Assembly (NCBI RefSeq): GCF_900215315.1
Contig: NZ_OBEB01000002.1
Location: 186,001-250,000, forward strand
Direction of reading: 5' to 3'
DNA from: Arsukibacterium tuosuense
Lineage (GTDB): Bacteria > Pseudomonadota > Gammaproteobacteria > Enterobacterales > Alteromonadaceae
Length of the DNA stretch: 64,000 nucleotides
Position 1 is the stretch's first letter; the number at the start of each line of letters is the position of its first letter. Shown piece after piece: positions 18,079 to 27,517 of this stretch. The notes below the pieces were generated by a model. The model made no database searches and was not told the DNA's origin. It was given only the letters and a program-made list of their open reading frames with translations. A program made the position numbers and the translations under genes.

Positions 18079-18279
18079 AGCTTTATCCTGTATATGTAAT
18101 TCAGCGACAAACAGTAACTGATGTTAGATAAAAGGGTCAATCAATTTAATAGCTTGCTGCTGTTTCATTTGTAAGAAACTATAACGGCAGTATTGCACGG
18201 TGATGCAGCTTGTTGTCTGCAGCAAGTACCGTTATGTTATTGCCCAGTATGTTTAGCAGTATTAATAAGAAGCAGAACG

Positions 18280-19572
18280 ATGGCACAGCGGAAAATATAC
18301 GAATTACTGGTAAATGAAGAAGACACCCGTGCCTGCAGGGACATCCCGGATAGTGCCTGTATCAAAGTACCGAAAAACTTTGTGCTGGTGCTGCTTAGCC
18401 AGATTTTACTCAGCCTGGGCGATTTACTGACCAGCCCGAAAACGGTGCTGACCTGGCTAATGAGTGTAGTCGGCGCGCCGGCAGCAATGGTGGCATGGCT
18501 GGTGCCTATTCGCGAATCCGGCTCGATGTTACCGCAATTGCTGATTGGCGCCTGGGTGCGTCGTTATGCGATTCGGAAAACCTTCTGGATTGCCGGCAGT
18601 ATAGTACAGGGCAGTTGTGTGCTGGCAATGGCACTGGTGGTCAGCCAATGGCAGGGTGCTGTGGCAGGCCTGGCAATTATTGGTCTGCTGGTGCTGTTTA
18701 GTTTAGGCCGTGGATTGTGTTCAGTGGCGATGAAAGACGTGCAGGGCAAAACCGTGCCCAAGGGCCAGCGCGGCCAGTTAACGGGTATAGCCGGTACGGT
18801 GTCCGGGGTGCTAACCCTGCTGGTATCACTGTGGTTATTACGTCAGGAGCCCGACAACCTTGTTGTCTACATAGTGTTGTTGGTTGCTGCTGGCCTGCTG
18901 TGGTTCAGCGCCGCCGCTATCTTCAGCCAGGTGCAGGAACAACCCGGCGAGACCGATGGTGGTGCCAATGCGCTGCAATTGGCCTGGCAAAACCTCGGTT
19001 TATTGAAAACAGACAGTCACTTCCGCCAGTTTGTATTATGCCGTAGCTTACTGCTCGGCTCGGCACTGGTATCACCTTTTCTGGTGGTGCTGGCCCAGCA
19101 ACACCATGGCAATGGCCAGACGTTGGCCTGGTTTTTAATTTGTGCCAGCCTGGCCAGCGCGCTTAGTGCTGTGTTCTGGGGCAAACTGGCCGATCGCAGC
19201 AGCCGTCAGGTTATTATTATCGCCGCTGCGATGGCGCTTACCGGTTGTGCCGTGCTGGCTGCGCTGCACCTGTTCGTCGGACAACTTGCGTTGCATGGTT
19301 ACCTGCTGCTTTTTTTACTGTTAAGCATTGGCCATGCCGGGGTGCGGGTCGGCCGAAAAACCTATTTGCTGGATATGGCATCGGGTAACAAGCGTACTGA
19401 CTATGTGTCGGTCAGCAATTCTCTGATTGGGGTACTGTTGTTAGTGGTCGGTGGCATCAGCAGCCTGCTTGCCTGGTGGTCTTTGCTGGCCGTACTGTGG
19501 TTTTTTGCCGCCAGTTGCCTGGCGGGTTTGCTGTATGCACTAAAATTACCTGAAGTGTCACAAGCTGACTAA
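18280..19572 (+). CDS. MFS transporter of unknown substrate
   Basis: 430 aa from the ATG at 18280 (AGAAG upstream). The frame is open back to a TTG at 18193, but that extension is Cys-rich and unlike a protein N-terminus. About 12 hydrophobic helices; a cytoplasmic N-terminal stretch (MAQRKIYELLVNEEDTRACRDIP) is unusual in having two cysteines. The first-half loop is ESGSMLPQLLIGAWVRRYAIRK and the mid loop WGKLADRSSRQV. No specificity can be read. Convergent with the ABC operon; a 7-bp GC hairpin (19593-19613) without a T-run separates them. Confidence 0.82.
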   Translation: MAQRKIYELLVNEEDTRACRDIPDSACIKVPKNFVLVLLSQILLSLGDLLTSPKTVLTWLMSVVGAPAAMVAWLVPIRESGSMLPQLLIGAWVRRYAIRKTFWIAGSIVQGSCVLAMALVVSQWQGAVAGLAIIGLLVLFSLGRGLCSVAMKDVQGKTVPKGQRGQLTGIAGTVSGVLTLLVSLWLLRQEPDNLVVYIVLLVAAGLLWFSAAAIFSQVQEQPGETDGGANALQLAWQNLGLLKTDSHFRQFVLCRSLLLGSALVSPFLVVLAQQHHGNGQTLAWFLICASLASALSAVFWGKLADRSSRQVIIIAAAMALTGCAVLAALHLFVGQLALHGYLLLFLLLSIGHAGVRVGRKTYLLDMASGNKRTDYVSVSNSLIGVLLLVVGGISSLLAWWSLLAVLWFFAASCLAGLLYALKLPEVSQAD

Positions 19573-19619
19573 ACGGGCGCTTAGTGAAACCAGCCAGGGT
19601 TGAACTCCCTGGCCAGATA

Positions 19620-20564
19620 CTATTCCACGATTGCCGCTTTTTTACTGGCGAACAGCTGCTGCTCGAGACTTTTGCCTTTGCTTAGCTGCTTATATTGCCA
19701 GCCATTGGCGGCCAGGCATTGCAACAACCTGATATCGAAATCATCAACCACCTGGGGCTGATAACTTAACTGATACTCATGGTTGCGGCCCGCTGTTACC
19801 TCTGTCACTCCTTTTAGCTGGCGCAGTTGCTGGCACACCTCGCTGCTGTCAACCGCAGCGGCATCTGCCCCGGTAGCAAGCTGTAAGCTTAAATGTGCTG
19901 CGCTTTCACTTGGCTGGGCATGGTGTTGCTGTAACTGACCATCCTGTAAATAAAACACCTTGTTACACAGCCGCTCCAGCTCGAAAATATTGTGTGAGCT
20001 GATTAAAAAGCTGGCGTGCTGGCTTAAATCGCTAATCAGCTCGCGGATATGCAGCGCATTGGCCGGATCCAGCCCGGCAGTTGGTTCGTCCAGTAAAATA
20101 AGCGCTGGCGAGCCGATAAATGCCTGGGCCATGCAGGCCCGTTTACGCATACCGTGGCTAAGTGCGCCGGCTTTGGTGTGGTAGTGCGCTGCCAAATCAA
20201 CCAACGCCAGCACCCGTTCGGTTTCTGCACGGGCGGCCCGGGCAGATAAACCCTGCAGCTGGCCATAAAAACTCAGTTGTTCGCCAATGCTAAAAGCCGG
20301 ATCCAGCTGGGCGTCCTGCGGTAAGGCACTCACTTTGCCAAATAAGGTCTGGCTGCCGGGCTGTTGTCCCAGTAGCTGCATGCTGCCGCTATCGGCTTTA
20401 ATGTAACCACATAACAAACTGAACAAGGTGGTTTTGCCGGCGCCGTTCTGGCCGATCAGCGCCACGGTTTCGCCTTTGTTTATTTCGAAGCTGATATTGT
20501 TCAGCACCTTATGCCGGCCATAGCTTTTTGCCAGTTGGCTAACCTTAATAATAGGGTTATTCAT
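19620..20564 (-). CDS. ABC transporter ATP-binding protein
   Basis: 314 aa from the ATG at 20564. Walker A GQNGAGKTTLF, Q-loop ALPQDAQ, a signature region reading ALSHGMRKRACMAQAF (LSHGM in place of LSGGQ), Walker B LILLDEPTAGLDP and switch SSHNIFELE are visible in the first 210 residues; the last 100 form a family-typical accessory domain. It belongs to the Nos/Gld/CcmA-like exporters paired with ABC-2 permeases. The start overlaps the permease stop (TAATG) and is preceded by GGAGGG. The open frame further upstream lies within the permease gene and is not used. Confidence 0.9.
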   Translation of the reverse strand: MNNPIIKVSQLAKSYGRHKVLNNISFEINKGETVALIGQNGAGKTTLFSLLCGYIKADSGSMQLLGQQPGSQTLFGKVSALPQDAQLDPAFSIGEQLSFYGQLQGLSARAARAETERVLALVDLAAHYHTKAGALSHGMRKRACMAQAFIGSPALILLDEPTAGLDPANALHIRELISDLSQHASFLISSHNIFELERLCNKVFYLQDGQLQQHHAQPSESAAHLSLQLATGADAAAVDSSEVCQQLRQLKGVTEVTAGRNHEYQLSYQPQVVDDFDIRLLQCLAANGWQYKQLSKGKSLEQQLFASKKAAIVE

Positions 20565-21388
20565 TACAGTGCCCTCCGGCTTAAAATTTGCTGGGCAATA
20601 AGCAACAGAACAGCAGTTTGTGCTAGCGGTAGTGCCGCCAGTTGCAGGCTTTGCCAGCCCTGGGCCGGAATAAGCTGCCATATTTGCGCGCCTGGCATAT
20701 ATTCCAGTAAAAATGCGGCGCCAGGCTGATGATAAATAAGCCAGCTAAGCAAACCAAATACCACTCCCAGGCTGACGATTGCCAGGCTTAGCGCCAGCCG
20801 GGACGAGCGGGCCCAGGCGGAGAACACCGTCATTAGCGCGGTAAATGGCATTAACACAATCAGCAGATGGCAGCTTATCAGCAAGGCGGCTTCAATCGCC
20901 TGCCAGCTAATGCTGCCCTGGCGCCAGGCGCTGATGGCGAGCGTCGCGGCCAGCGATAACAGTATTAAACACAGCTGTACTATTAACTGGCCGCAAAAGC
21001 GGCCCAGCACTATGGCGGTGCGACTGCTGCGCAGGCTGATAAAGCGCAAGGTACCGCGCGCAGCATCGCTCGACAGCTGGTTGGCAGTAAAAACCAGACT
21101 TAGAAACGGCAGCAGTATCAGGCTCAGCATCCAGTACAGGGTCAGTTCCGGGGCCGGCCAGTTTAATAACTGGTGCAGACCCAGCATGCCGAAGGCCGCC
21201 GTTAACGATTTCTGGAAATTGGGTTCCTGCAGTATTTCAGTGGCCGGGGCAATGGCATAGCGTAACAGGAAAAACCAGACCACAGCGGTAGCCGCCAGAG
21301 TCATCAGGCCGCGGCGGGTCAGCCACAACCGGGACAGTTCTACCTGGCTGAACAGCCTGATCTGACGCAATAACAACGTGATTGACAT
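20564..21388 (-). CDS. ABC-2 type permease
   Basis: 274 aa with six predicted helices and the large loop after helix 2 typical of ABC-2 permeases (SSDAARGTLRFISLRSSRTAIVLGR). First gene of a two-gene exporter. AAGGAAG is well placed for the ATG at 21388; a GTG at 21394 is also in frame but sits on the Shine-Dalgarno sequence. Substrate unknown. About 190 bp of non-coding sequence separates it from the M28 peptidase and includes an AAAGTGGT/ACCACTTT hairpin near 21529-21551. Confidence 0.86.
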   Translation of the reverse strand: MSITLLLRQIRLFSQVELSRLWLTRRGLMTLAATAVVWFFLLRYAIAPATEILQEPNFQKSLTAAFGMLGLHQLLNWPAPELTLYWMLSLILLPFLSLVFTANQLSSDAARGTLRFISLRSSRTAIVLGRFCGQLIVQLCLILLSLAATLAISAWRQGSISWQAIEAALLISCHLLIVLMPFTALMTVFSAWARSSRLALSLAIVSLGVVFGLLSWLIYHQPGAAFLLEYMPGAQIWQLIPAQGWQSLQLAALPLAQTAVLLLIAQQILSRRAL

Positions 21389-21575
21389 AAACACTTCCTT
21401 TTATTGTCTTCTTTGTTTTTCTATCCGTGAATTTGCACAAAGAGTGCCAGCTTTTTAGTTGTTATATATCATGTGGTTAATTAAATAAAGTGGCTTTGTT
21501 AATTCTGCTGTTTGCGATAATGGCCGACAAAGTGGTTTTTTTCACCACTTTATCAGCGCTCAGCTAGCCACCGGT

Positions 21576-22640
21576 TTAACTCTGGTTAAGATGCTGATCC
21601 AGCAACTGAATAAAGCTCAGCACAGTTTCACTTACCTGAAGGTAGAAGTCCTGGTCGACATTTTCAACGGTATCGCGCACCGTATGGTAGTCGGCATGGT
21701 CTGCCACCCCAAAATAAATAAAAGGCACCTGCTGCTGATGAAAAATGCCGTGATCAGAGCTTAAGGTCCAGTCCTGGGTATTCCCCGCCCGGTACCAGGG
21801 CCGGTCGTGGCCGGCGATAATTTTTACCGCACTTTGCTGCTGCAGCTGCTGTAGCAGCGGGGTCAGCCAGGGTTGCTGGTAACTGCCTACGGCAAACAGC
21901 AACTGCTCAGTGTCGCGGCTCAGCATATCCATATTAACGTTAAAGGCCAGTTGCTCAGGTTCCAGCAGCTGGTGTTTAAATAGTGCAACTGCGCCCTGCA
22001 GGCCACCTTCTTCGGCGTCCAGCGCTACAAATAATAGCGGGTGGGTAAGCGGGTTTTCGCGAAAATACCGCGCCAGGCCAAGCAGGGTAGCAACGCCGGA
22101 GGCATTATCGTCAGCGCCCGGAAACAACTCGCCGTTTTCTATTCCCAGGTGATCATAATGCGCGGTCAGCACTATCGGTTTTAAATCAGTGTTTAACCCG
22201 GGCAGCAGGCCCAGCACATTGGCGGCGTTGTCAGCTGCCGGCACGGTTGAGGTTTTGCCTCGTAGCCAGCGACTGAATACAAAGTGTTGTTCCACGCTAA
22301 AAGGTTGCAGGTAGCCGTCGCTACCCGCCGGTTGCAGGCCAATATCGGCAAACTGTTGGGCCAGCCAGTTGCGGGCCTCGATGCCACCCCGGGTTCCTGG
22401 CTTACGACCCTGTCGATCAGGGTGCGCCAGCCAGTTCAGATCAGCCAGCAGTTGCTGATGGTCTAAGCGCTGCTGCGCTGCAGCCGGTTTCGCCGCCGCC
22501 AGCAGCTGAGCCAGTCGGCTACTTTCCCGCTCGGTTAACTGTTGCTGCCAGGCCGGCCAGGCCAGGGTGTACAGCAAAATAGCGGCAATAACCAAAGCCG
22601 CAGTGCCAGCGAGGTACAGCCTTTTCGTGACAGACATCAA
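21576..22640 (-). CDS. Membrane-anchored M28 family aminopeptidase
   Basis: 354 aa. One N-terminal transmembrane anchor (about 8-30) places the catalytic domain in the periplasm. The di-zinc site of the M28 family is complete: TAHYDHLG, GADDNASGVATLLG, DAEEGGLQG, NVNMDMLSRD and SDHGIFHQQQVPFIYFG. It probably releases N-terminal amino acids from peptides. It is a single gene, upstream of the ABC exporter in the same direction but far enough away to have its own promoter. Confidence 0.9.
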   Translation of the reverse strand: MMSVTKRLYLAGTAALVIAAILLYTLAWPAWQQQLTERESSRLAQLLAAAKPAAAQQRLDHQQLLADLNWLAHPDRQGRKPGTRGGIEARNWLAQQFADIGLQPAGSDGYLQPFSVEQHFVFSRWLRGKTSTVPAADNAANVLGLLPGLNTDLKPIVLTAHYDHLGIENGELFPGADDNASGVATLLGLARYFRENPLTHPLLFVALDAEEGGLQGAVALFKHQLLEPEQLAFNVNMDMLSRDTEQLLFAVGSYQQPWLTPLLQQLQQQSAVKIIAGHDRPWYRAGNTQDWTLSSDHGIFHQQQVPFIYFGVADHADYHTVRDTVENVDQDFYLQVSETVLSFIQLLDQHLNQS

Positions 22641-22703
22641 AATTCCTTACTGCTAAAATTATTGGCGCACAGCTTAGCAAATTACTGTGGCTAGCCACTT
22701 AAA

Positions 22704-22725
22704 AAAATCACTCTGACCCATTTTA
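22704..22725 (+). repeat. 22-bp direct repeat, left copy flanking the dab block
   Basis: Contains ACTCTGACCCATTTT and is identical over 22 bp, in the same orientation, to 28356-28377. The GC palindrome GGCTAGCC (22689-22696) and a second GCTAGCC (22730-22736) surround it. ACTCTGACCC strings recur, in my memory, in mobile-element and REP-like debris of Alteromonadales. Confidence 0.85.
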
Positions 22726-22754
22726 ATTTGCTAGCCGGTTGAACTGAGTGCTGC

Positions 22755-23630
22755 TTAGCCAGGAAAGGCCTGCAGCAGCAGGTTCAGCTGCGGGTGTAAC
22801 AGCTCACGCTGGGTGGTAATAATGTAAAAGTTTTCGTAAATCTGGGGCAAGGTCAGATATTTATGCAGCCTGCCGCTTTTTAATTCGTCTTTTACCACAA
22901 CCTCTGGAATAACTGCCAGGGCGCCGCTGTCGCGGGCCAGTAAGCGCAGCATCGCCATATCGTCTGCTTCAGCAATAATATCAGGTTGCAGCTGATACTG
23001 TGCTGCCAGCGCATCAAAGGCGGTTCGCACCGGGCTTTGTACTGGCGGTAGCACCCAGCGTTGCTGTTTGTAATCACTCAAGCTATTACCAGCATGCGTG
23101 CCTGGCGGGCCAATCACAGCAACAGGTTGCCGGGCCAGCAGACGGCATTGCCATAACTGACTGTCGTTGCCTTGCACCGCAATATTGCTTAACGCCAGAT
23201 CGAGTTGATGTTGGGCCAGGGCATTTAACAGCATGGTCTGGTTCATTGACAGTAAACTGTAGCGTGCGTTGCTTTTGCTGAGCAATGGCGTAATAAAGCT
23301 TTCAATAAAGTTGCGTGACATGGTCGACAAGGTACCAATCCGGATTGGACTATGTTGAGGTTGCATGCCCTGAAGCAGCAATTGCTCAAGCTCAGCACCG
23401 CGGCTGAAAATATCTTCGGCATACTTCAGGGTTTGGTAACCGCTGTCTGTCAGTATCAACCTTCGGTTTTCGCGCCGGAATAGCTGCACCTGCATACTTT
23501 GCTCTAACTGTTTGATTTGGGATGAAAGAGCGGATTGCGAAATATGCAGCCGTTGCGCTGTCTCCGTCAGATTTGTGCCTCTGGCTACCTGCCAGAAATA
23601 ATACAGATGATGATAGTTTAACCGGCTCAT
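22755..23630 (-). CDS. LysR family regulator beside the dab operon (NhaR/CbbR-like)
   Basis: 291 aa. HTH at about 3-62 (NYHHLYYFWQVARGTNLTETAQRLHISQSALSSQIKQLE), a start typical of NhaR-like LysR proteins, then a co-inducer-binding domain. It is divergent from dabB with only about 100 bp between, the usual arrangement for a regulator of the adjacent operon. LysR regulators commonly accompany DAB loci. Low CO2 or bicarbonate status as the signal is an inference. Convergence with nothing on its 3' side; the left direct repeat lies 30 bp beyond its stop. Confidence 0.88.
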   Translation of the reverse strand: MSRLNYHHLYYFWQVARGTNLTETAQRLHISQSALSSQIKQLEQSMQVQLFRRENRRLILTDSGYQTLKYAEDIFSRGAELEQLLLQGMQPQHSPIRIGTLSTMSRNFIESFITPLLSKSNARYSLLSMNQTMLLNALAQHQLDLALSNIAVQGNDSQLWQCRLLARQPVAVIGPPGTHAGNSLSDYKQQRWVLPPVQSPVRTAFDALAAQYQLQPDIIAEADDMAMLRLLARDSGALAVIPEVVVKDELKSGRLHKYLTLPQIYENFYIITTQRELLHPQLNLLLQAFPG

Positions 23631-23729
23631 GGTTCTCTTTTAGTGAACGATTTGTGATTTATTATGTATTTTACTAATGCTAATTCACTGTAGACAATAG
23701 CGCCAGTTAATTAAAGCGAAAGGTGAGCG

Positions 23730-25100
23730 ATGAACTCGTTACTGGCTATTTCATCATTAAAGCTGGTTTTACTGGCGCTGGTTGCGCTGCTTGCCGTTGT
23801 GATCTGGCGTTACAGCGCAACGGCATTAGCTGGTGAGCAGGACAAACTGCGTTTTATGCGGGCGCTTGCCCTGACGTTAACAGCGACGGTTTTTACGCTG
23901 TTAAGTAACCACCTGCTGCTGTTCTGGCTGGGCTGGTGTTGGATTAGTCTCAGTTTACAACAGTTATTGTTGTTTTATCCCGAACGCCCGCGCGCCCAGT
24001 TGGCTGCCCATAAAAAAGCATTAAGTGCCCGGGCAGGAGAAATATTGCTGGCAGGGGCATTTATCCTGCTGTACATCGAATTCGGAACGGCTGAGATCAG
24101 CGACATTGTCAGTCAGGCCAGTGGCCAACATTACAGTCTTAGCCTGTACGGCCATGTTGCCACTGTGCTACTGGTTCTGGTGGCGTTGATTAAATGCGCG
24201 CAGTTACCGCTGCATGGCTGGTTGATTCAGGTAGTGGAAGCGCCGACGCCCGTGTCCGCTCTGTTGCATGCCGGTATCATTAACCTCGGCGGTATTTTAC
24301 TGTTGTTATTCTCGCCATTACTAAAACTGAGCGCAGCTGCGGCAGTGTTACTGCTGGTTACCGCGCTGATCAGTACTGTATTGGCGGCGCTGATTATGAC
24401 CACGCGAATTAGTATAAAAGTGCGACTGGCATGGTCAACGATCGCTCAGATGGGGCTGATGCTGGTCGAAATAGCCCTTGGTCTTTATACGCTGGCACTA
24501 CTGCACCTGCTTGCGCACTCTTGTTACAAGGCTTATGCCTTCCTGCACAGCGGCAATGCCGTCAATCATTATCTGGCAGCACAACTGGCCGGGCAAACCG
24601 AACCGCAAGCCAGGCACTGGCTGCTGGCGCTGCTGGTTACATCGGCGCTGGTAATACTGGCGCATCAGATCCTACCCCTTTCCAGCCTGAGCAGTGCGGT
24701 ACTGCTGGTATTGGCTGTTACCGTGCTGTTAATGCCGTCACTGGCCCGGGCTGACAGCCGCCGGCCACTGCGGGTAATGCTGGCAGTAGCGTATGGCGTG
24801 GGACTGCTGGCACTTTATAGCAGCGGCAAGTATATGTTGCAGCCCATTGCACCGACCACACAGGTGTTTTCAACATGGGCAGATGTGTTTACCAGCCTGG
24901 TGTTCGCTGGCCTGTTCGTGATGGCTGTGCTGCTGCGCTATCACAGCCGGCACCGTGCCGTTAACCGGGTATTTATCTGGTTAAACGCGGGCGGTTATCT
25001 TGATGAGTGGGCCACCAGGGTTACTTTGAAAATCTGGCCCTATCATAACAAAACGTCTGTTAAAACCAGCAACCTGTCACAAGCGGAGAGCCTGAAATGA
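23730..25100 (+). CDS. dabB: DAB inorganic carbon uptake, proton-conducting subunit DabB
   Basis: 456 aa, about 12-13 transmembrane helices, related to NuoL/MrpA-type antiporter-like subunits (PF00361). The core LPLHGWLIQVVEAPTPVSALLHAGIINLGG contains the conserved Lys/His-bearing discontinuous helix region of these proteins. It is not a complex I gene, because the next gene is the DUF2309 protein DabA and no other nuo gene is present. In DABs (DAB1/DAB2 of Halothiobacillus) DabB couples cation flow to CO2 hydration by DabA. AAAGGTGAGCG precedes the ATG. Its stop overlaps dabA by ATGA. Confidence 0.9.
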   Translation: MNSLLAISSLKLVLLALVALLAVVIWRYSATALAGEQDKLRFMRALALTLTATVFTLLSNHLLLFWLGWCWISLSLQQLLLFYPERPRAQLAAHKKALSARAGEILLAGAFILLYIEFGTAEISDIVSQASGQHYSLSLYGHVATVLLVLVALIKCAQLPLHGWLIQVVEAPTPVSALLHAGIINLGGILLLLFSPLLKLSAAAAVLLLVTALISTVLAALIMTTRISIKVRLAWSTIAQMGLMLVEIALGLYTLALLHLLAHSCYKAYAFLHSGNAVNHYLAAQLAGQTEPQARHWLLALLVTSALVILAHQILPLSSLSSAVLLVLAVTVLLMPSLARADSRRPLRVMLAVAYGVGLLALYSSGKYMLQPIAPTTQVFSTWADVFTSLVFAGLFVMAVLLRYHSRHRAVNRVFIWLNAGGYLDEWATRVTLKIWPYHNKTSVKTSNLSQAESLK

Positions 25101-27517
25101 GTGCAGTCAGTAGTCCAGCCCGGCAAACCGGCAGTAAACTTCAACCACTGATTGCGCAGGCCGCCAGTCAGATAGCCCCCGCCTGGCCGCTTGATCAGAT
25201 GATCGCGGTCAATCCATGGTGGCCGAAACGACAGCAACATTTTGTCACAGTCTGCGCCGAGCAACAGCTGTTGGCGAAAACCAGTTGCCTGATGACCGCC
25301 GACTGGTACCTGGCACAATGGCAGCAGCAAATACAGCCAGTACATTTGCAGCAGGCGTTGCAGGAAGCAGAGCTGAAAATGACGACTGACGAGGCTGTCG
25401 CCATGTTGTCCCAACAGCATGAGTTGCGCCACTGGCAATCACTGGCGCAACTGTTGGCAGAGCAGGCGCCCAGGCAGGGTACGTTGCCCTGGCCACAGCT
25501 TATCCAGCAGCAATTAAGCCAGTTTATGGGGCTGTATTACCAGTATCCGGAGCGGTTTAGTGTTGCGGCAGGCAGCGCACAGCATAGCTATCAAAGCTGG
25601 TTGACTGTGGTGCGCGAGGATAAGGGGTTGCAGGTTCTTAGTGGAATTAATCTAACGACGCTTTTTGCTACCTTGCCAGCTGAGCCGTCTGAACTTTTGC
25701 AGCAGCTGGAATCCTGGCTGGATAGCTGGTGTCCGGACGAGCAGGTAAAGCTGGCCTATTTTGAAAATCTGCTGCAAAACCTCTCTGGCTGGGCGGGCTG
25801 GCAGGCATGGCTCGACTGGCAACAACAGCTGAACAAACATCAGAGCCACAATGCCGTATGTCAGTTGCTTTACATGCTGCTGGGCTGGGACTGGGTGTTG
25901 TGGCAGCACAGCAAGCGTCAACATGCGGCGCATGAGCATATTATTAAGGTTTTAAAGCAGCAGAGCCGGCAGTATACCGCCATGCTGCTGAACACCCGCG
26001 CGCTGCAGAATATGCGTCAGGTTTGGCAACGGGCACTTGAACTGAGCGTGCAGCTGCCATTATTCCGGCAACTGCAACAGGCCGCCGGGCAACCCGAAGT
26101 AATGCCTGCCAGACCTGTCCTTCAGGCAGCATTTTGTATTGATGTGCGTTCAGAGCCAATACGCCGGGTGCTGGAGCAGCAGAACGCAGGGATCCAAACT
26201 CTGGGATTTGCCGGCTTTTTCGGCCTGCCTATCGCCTATAAAGCAGCCGATAGTAAGCTAAGTCGCCCCCAGTTGCCTGGTTTACTGGCGCCTGTGCTGC
26301 AAGTTAGTCAAATCCGGCCGGAAAAAGCAACGTTACCTCGCCAGCCTGCACTGGGCTGGAAACAAAGCTTTGATCTGGCATCATCCAGCCTCGGCATGGT
26401 GGAAGCTGCGGGCGCCACTAAGCTGCTTAGTCTACTGAAACGGGCATTTTTCCGTACTAAAGCCCCACACGCCATGAATCGCTACCTGGACGATGGTCAA
26501 TGGTCTCTGAGTCGGGAGCAGCAGCCACTTAGTATTGCTGAGCAAGCGCAACTGGCTGCTGCGATTCTTGCTGCGATGGGACTGAGCAGCACACTGGCGC
26601 CAACAGTATTATTGGTGGGACATGGCAGCGAGACTTGCAATAACCCGCAGGCAGCGGCGCTTGATTGTGGTGCCTGCGGCGGCCAGACCGGCGAAGTTAA
26701 CGTTAAGGTGTTAGCGCAAATTCTGAACAATAGCGAGGTCCGCGCTGAGCTTAAAAGTCAGCACGATCTGCAGATCCCGGCAGACACCCGCTTTTATGCA
26801 GCAATGCACCAGACCACAACCGACGCGCTGCAAGTGTTTCAGGCCCCTGCTAATGCTGACTGGCTGCGCTGGTTAGCAGAGGCGGGCAAAAAGGCCAGAG
26901 AACAAAGAGCTACCCAGTTTGCTGAGGCACCGGCGGACGCTGCCGGGTTAAACCGGTTTTTTAAGCTGCGTAGTCGCGACTGGGCCCAGCTTCGGCCAGA
27001 GTGGGGGCTAGCCAACAATGCCGCTTTCATCGTGGCGCCACGTACCCTGACCAAAGGGCTGAATTTGCAGGGGCGTTGCTTTTTACATGATTATAATCCG
27101 GAGCATGATGCTGATTTCAGTCTGTTATACACCATCATGACCGCACCCATGGTGGTAACCAACTGGATCAACTTGCAATATTACGCCTCGGTAGTGGCGC
27201 CGGATAAATACGGCAGTGGCAATAAGTTGCTGCACAATGTTGTGGCTGGTCACATCGGGGTTTTTGAGGGCAATGGTGGTGATCTACGCAATGGTTTAAG
27301 CTGGCAATCGGTGCATGACGGTAGTCGGCTTCGGCATCAACCCGTCCGTCTCAGTGTCATTATTGCTGCACCACAGCAGGCTATCGCCGATATTATCAAG
27401 CGTTCGGACGACGTGGCGGCACTGGTGAACAATCAGTGGTTATGGCTTTATCAGCTGGACCCGGATGGTACGCTGCACCAATGGCAGCAGGTTCGCTGGC
27501 AACAGGTGACAGTATGA
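25097..27517 (+). CDS. dabA: DAB inorganic carbon uptake, carbonic-anhydrase-like subunit DabA (DUF2309)
   Basis: 806 aa, the usual length of the DUF2309/UPF0753 family. The beta-carbonic-anhydrase-like zinc site is present: C347 and D349 (FCIDVRSE), H509 (VGHGSET) and C524 (DCGACGG). The H-to-C spacing of 15 is the same as in Halothiobacillus DabA (H524/C539). DabA is thought to convert CO2 to bicarbonate inside the cell in one direction, energised through DabB. The start overlaps the dabB stop (ATGA), and the stop overlaps the next gene in the same way. In heterotrophs DABs support growth at air-level CO2 by feeding bicarbonate-dependent carboxylases. Confidence 0.94.
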   Translation: MSAVSSPARQTGSKLQPLIAQAASQIAPAWPLDQMIAVNPWWPKRQQHFVTVCAEQQLLAKTSCLMTADWYLAQWQQQIQPVHLQQALQEAELKMTTDEAVAMLSQQHELRHWQSLAQLLAEQAPRQGTLPWPQLIQQQLSQFMGLYYQYPERFSVAAGSAQHSYQSWLTVVREDKGLQVLSGINLTTLFATLPAEPSELLQQLESWLDSWCPDEQVKLAYFENLLQNLSGWAGWQAWLDWQQQLNKHQSHNAVCQLLYMLLGWDWVLWQHSKRQHAAHEHIIKVLKQQSRQYTAMLLNTRALQNMRQVWQRALELSVQLPLFRQLQQAAGQPEVMPARPVLQAAFCIDVRSEPIRRVLEQQNAGIQTLGFAGFFGLPIAYKAADSKLSRPQLPGLLAPVLQVSQIRPEKATLPRQPALGWKQSFDLASSSLGMVEAAGATKLLSLLKRAFFRTKAPHAMNRYLDDGQWSLSREQQPLSIAEQAQLAAAILAAMGLSSTLAPTVLLVGHGSETCNNPQAAALDCGACGGQTGEVNVKVLAQILNNSEVRAELKSQHDLQIPADTRFYAAMHQTTTDALQVFQAPANADWLRWLAEAGKKAREQRATQFAEAPADAAGLNRFFKLRSRDWAQLRPEWGLANNAAFIVAPRTLTKGLNLQGRCFLHDYNPEHDADFSLLYTIMTAPMVVTNWINLQYYASVVAPDKYGSGNKLLHNVVAGHIGVFEGNGGDLRNGLSWQSVHDGSRLRHQPVRLSVIIAAPQQAIADIIKRSDDVAALVNNQWLWLYQLDPDGTLHQWQQVRWQQVTV

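Noticed and set aside
23730-25100. Calling this gene nuoL (complex I)
   Set aside because: No other nuo genes are present and it overlaps dabA; the pair is the DAB system.
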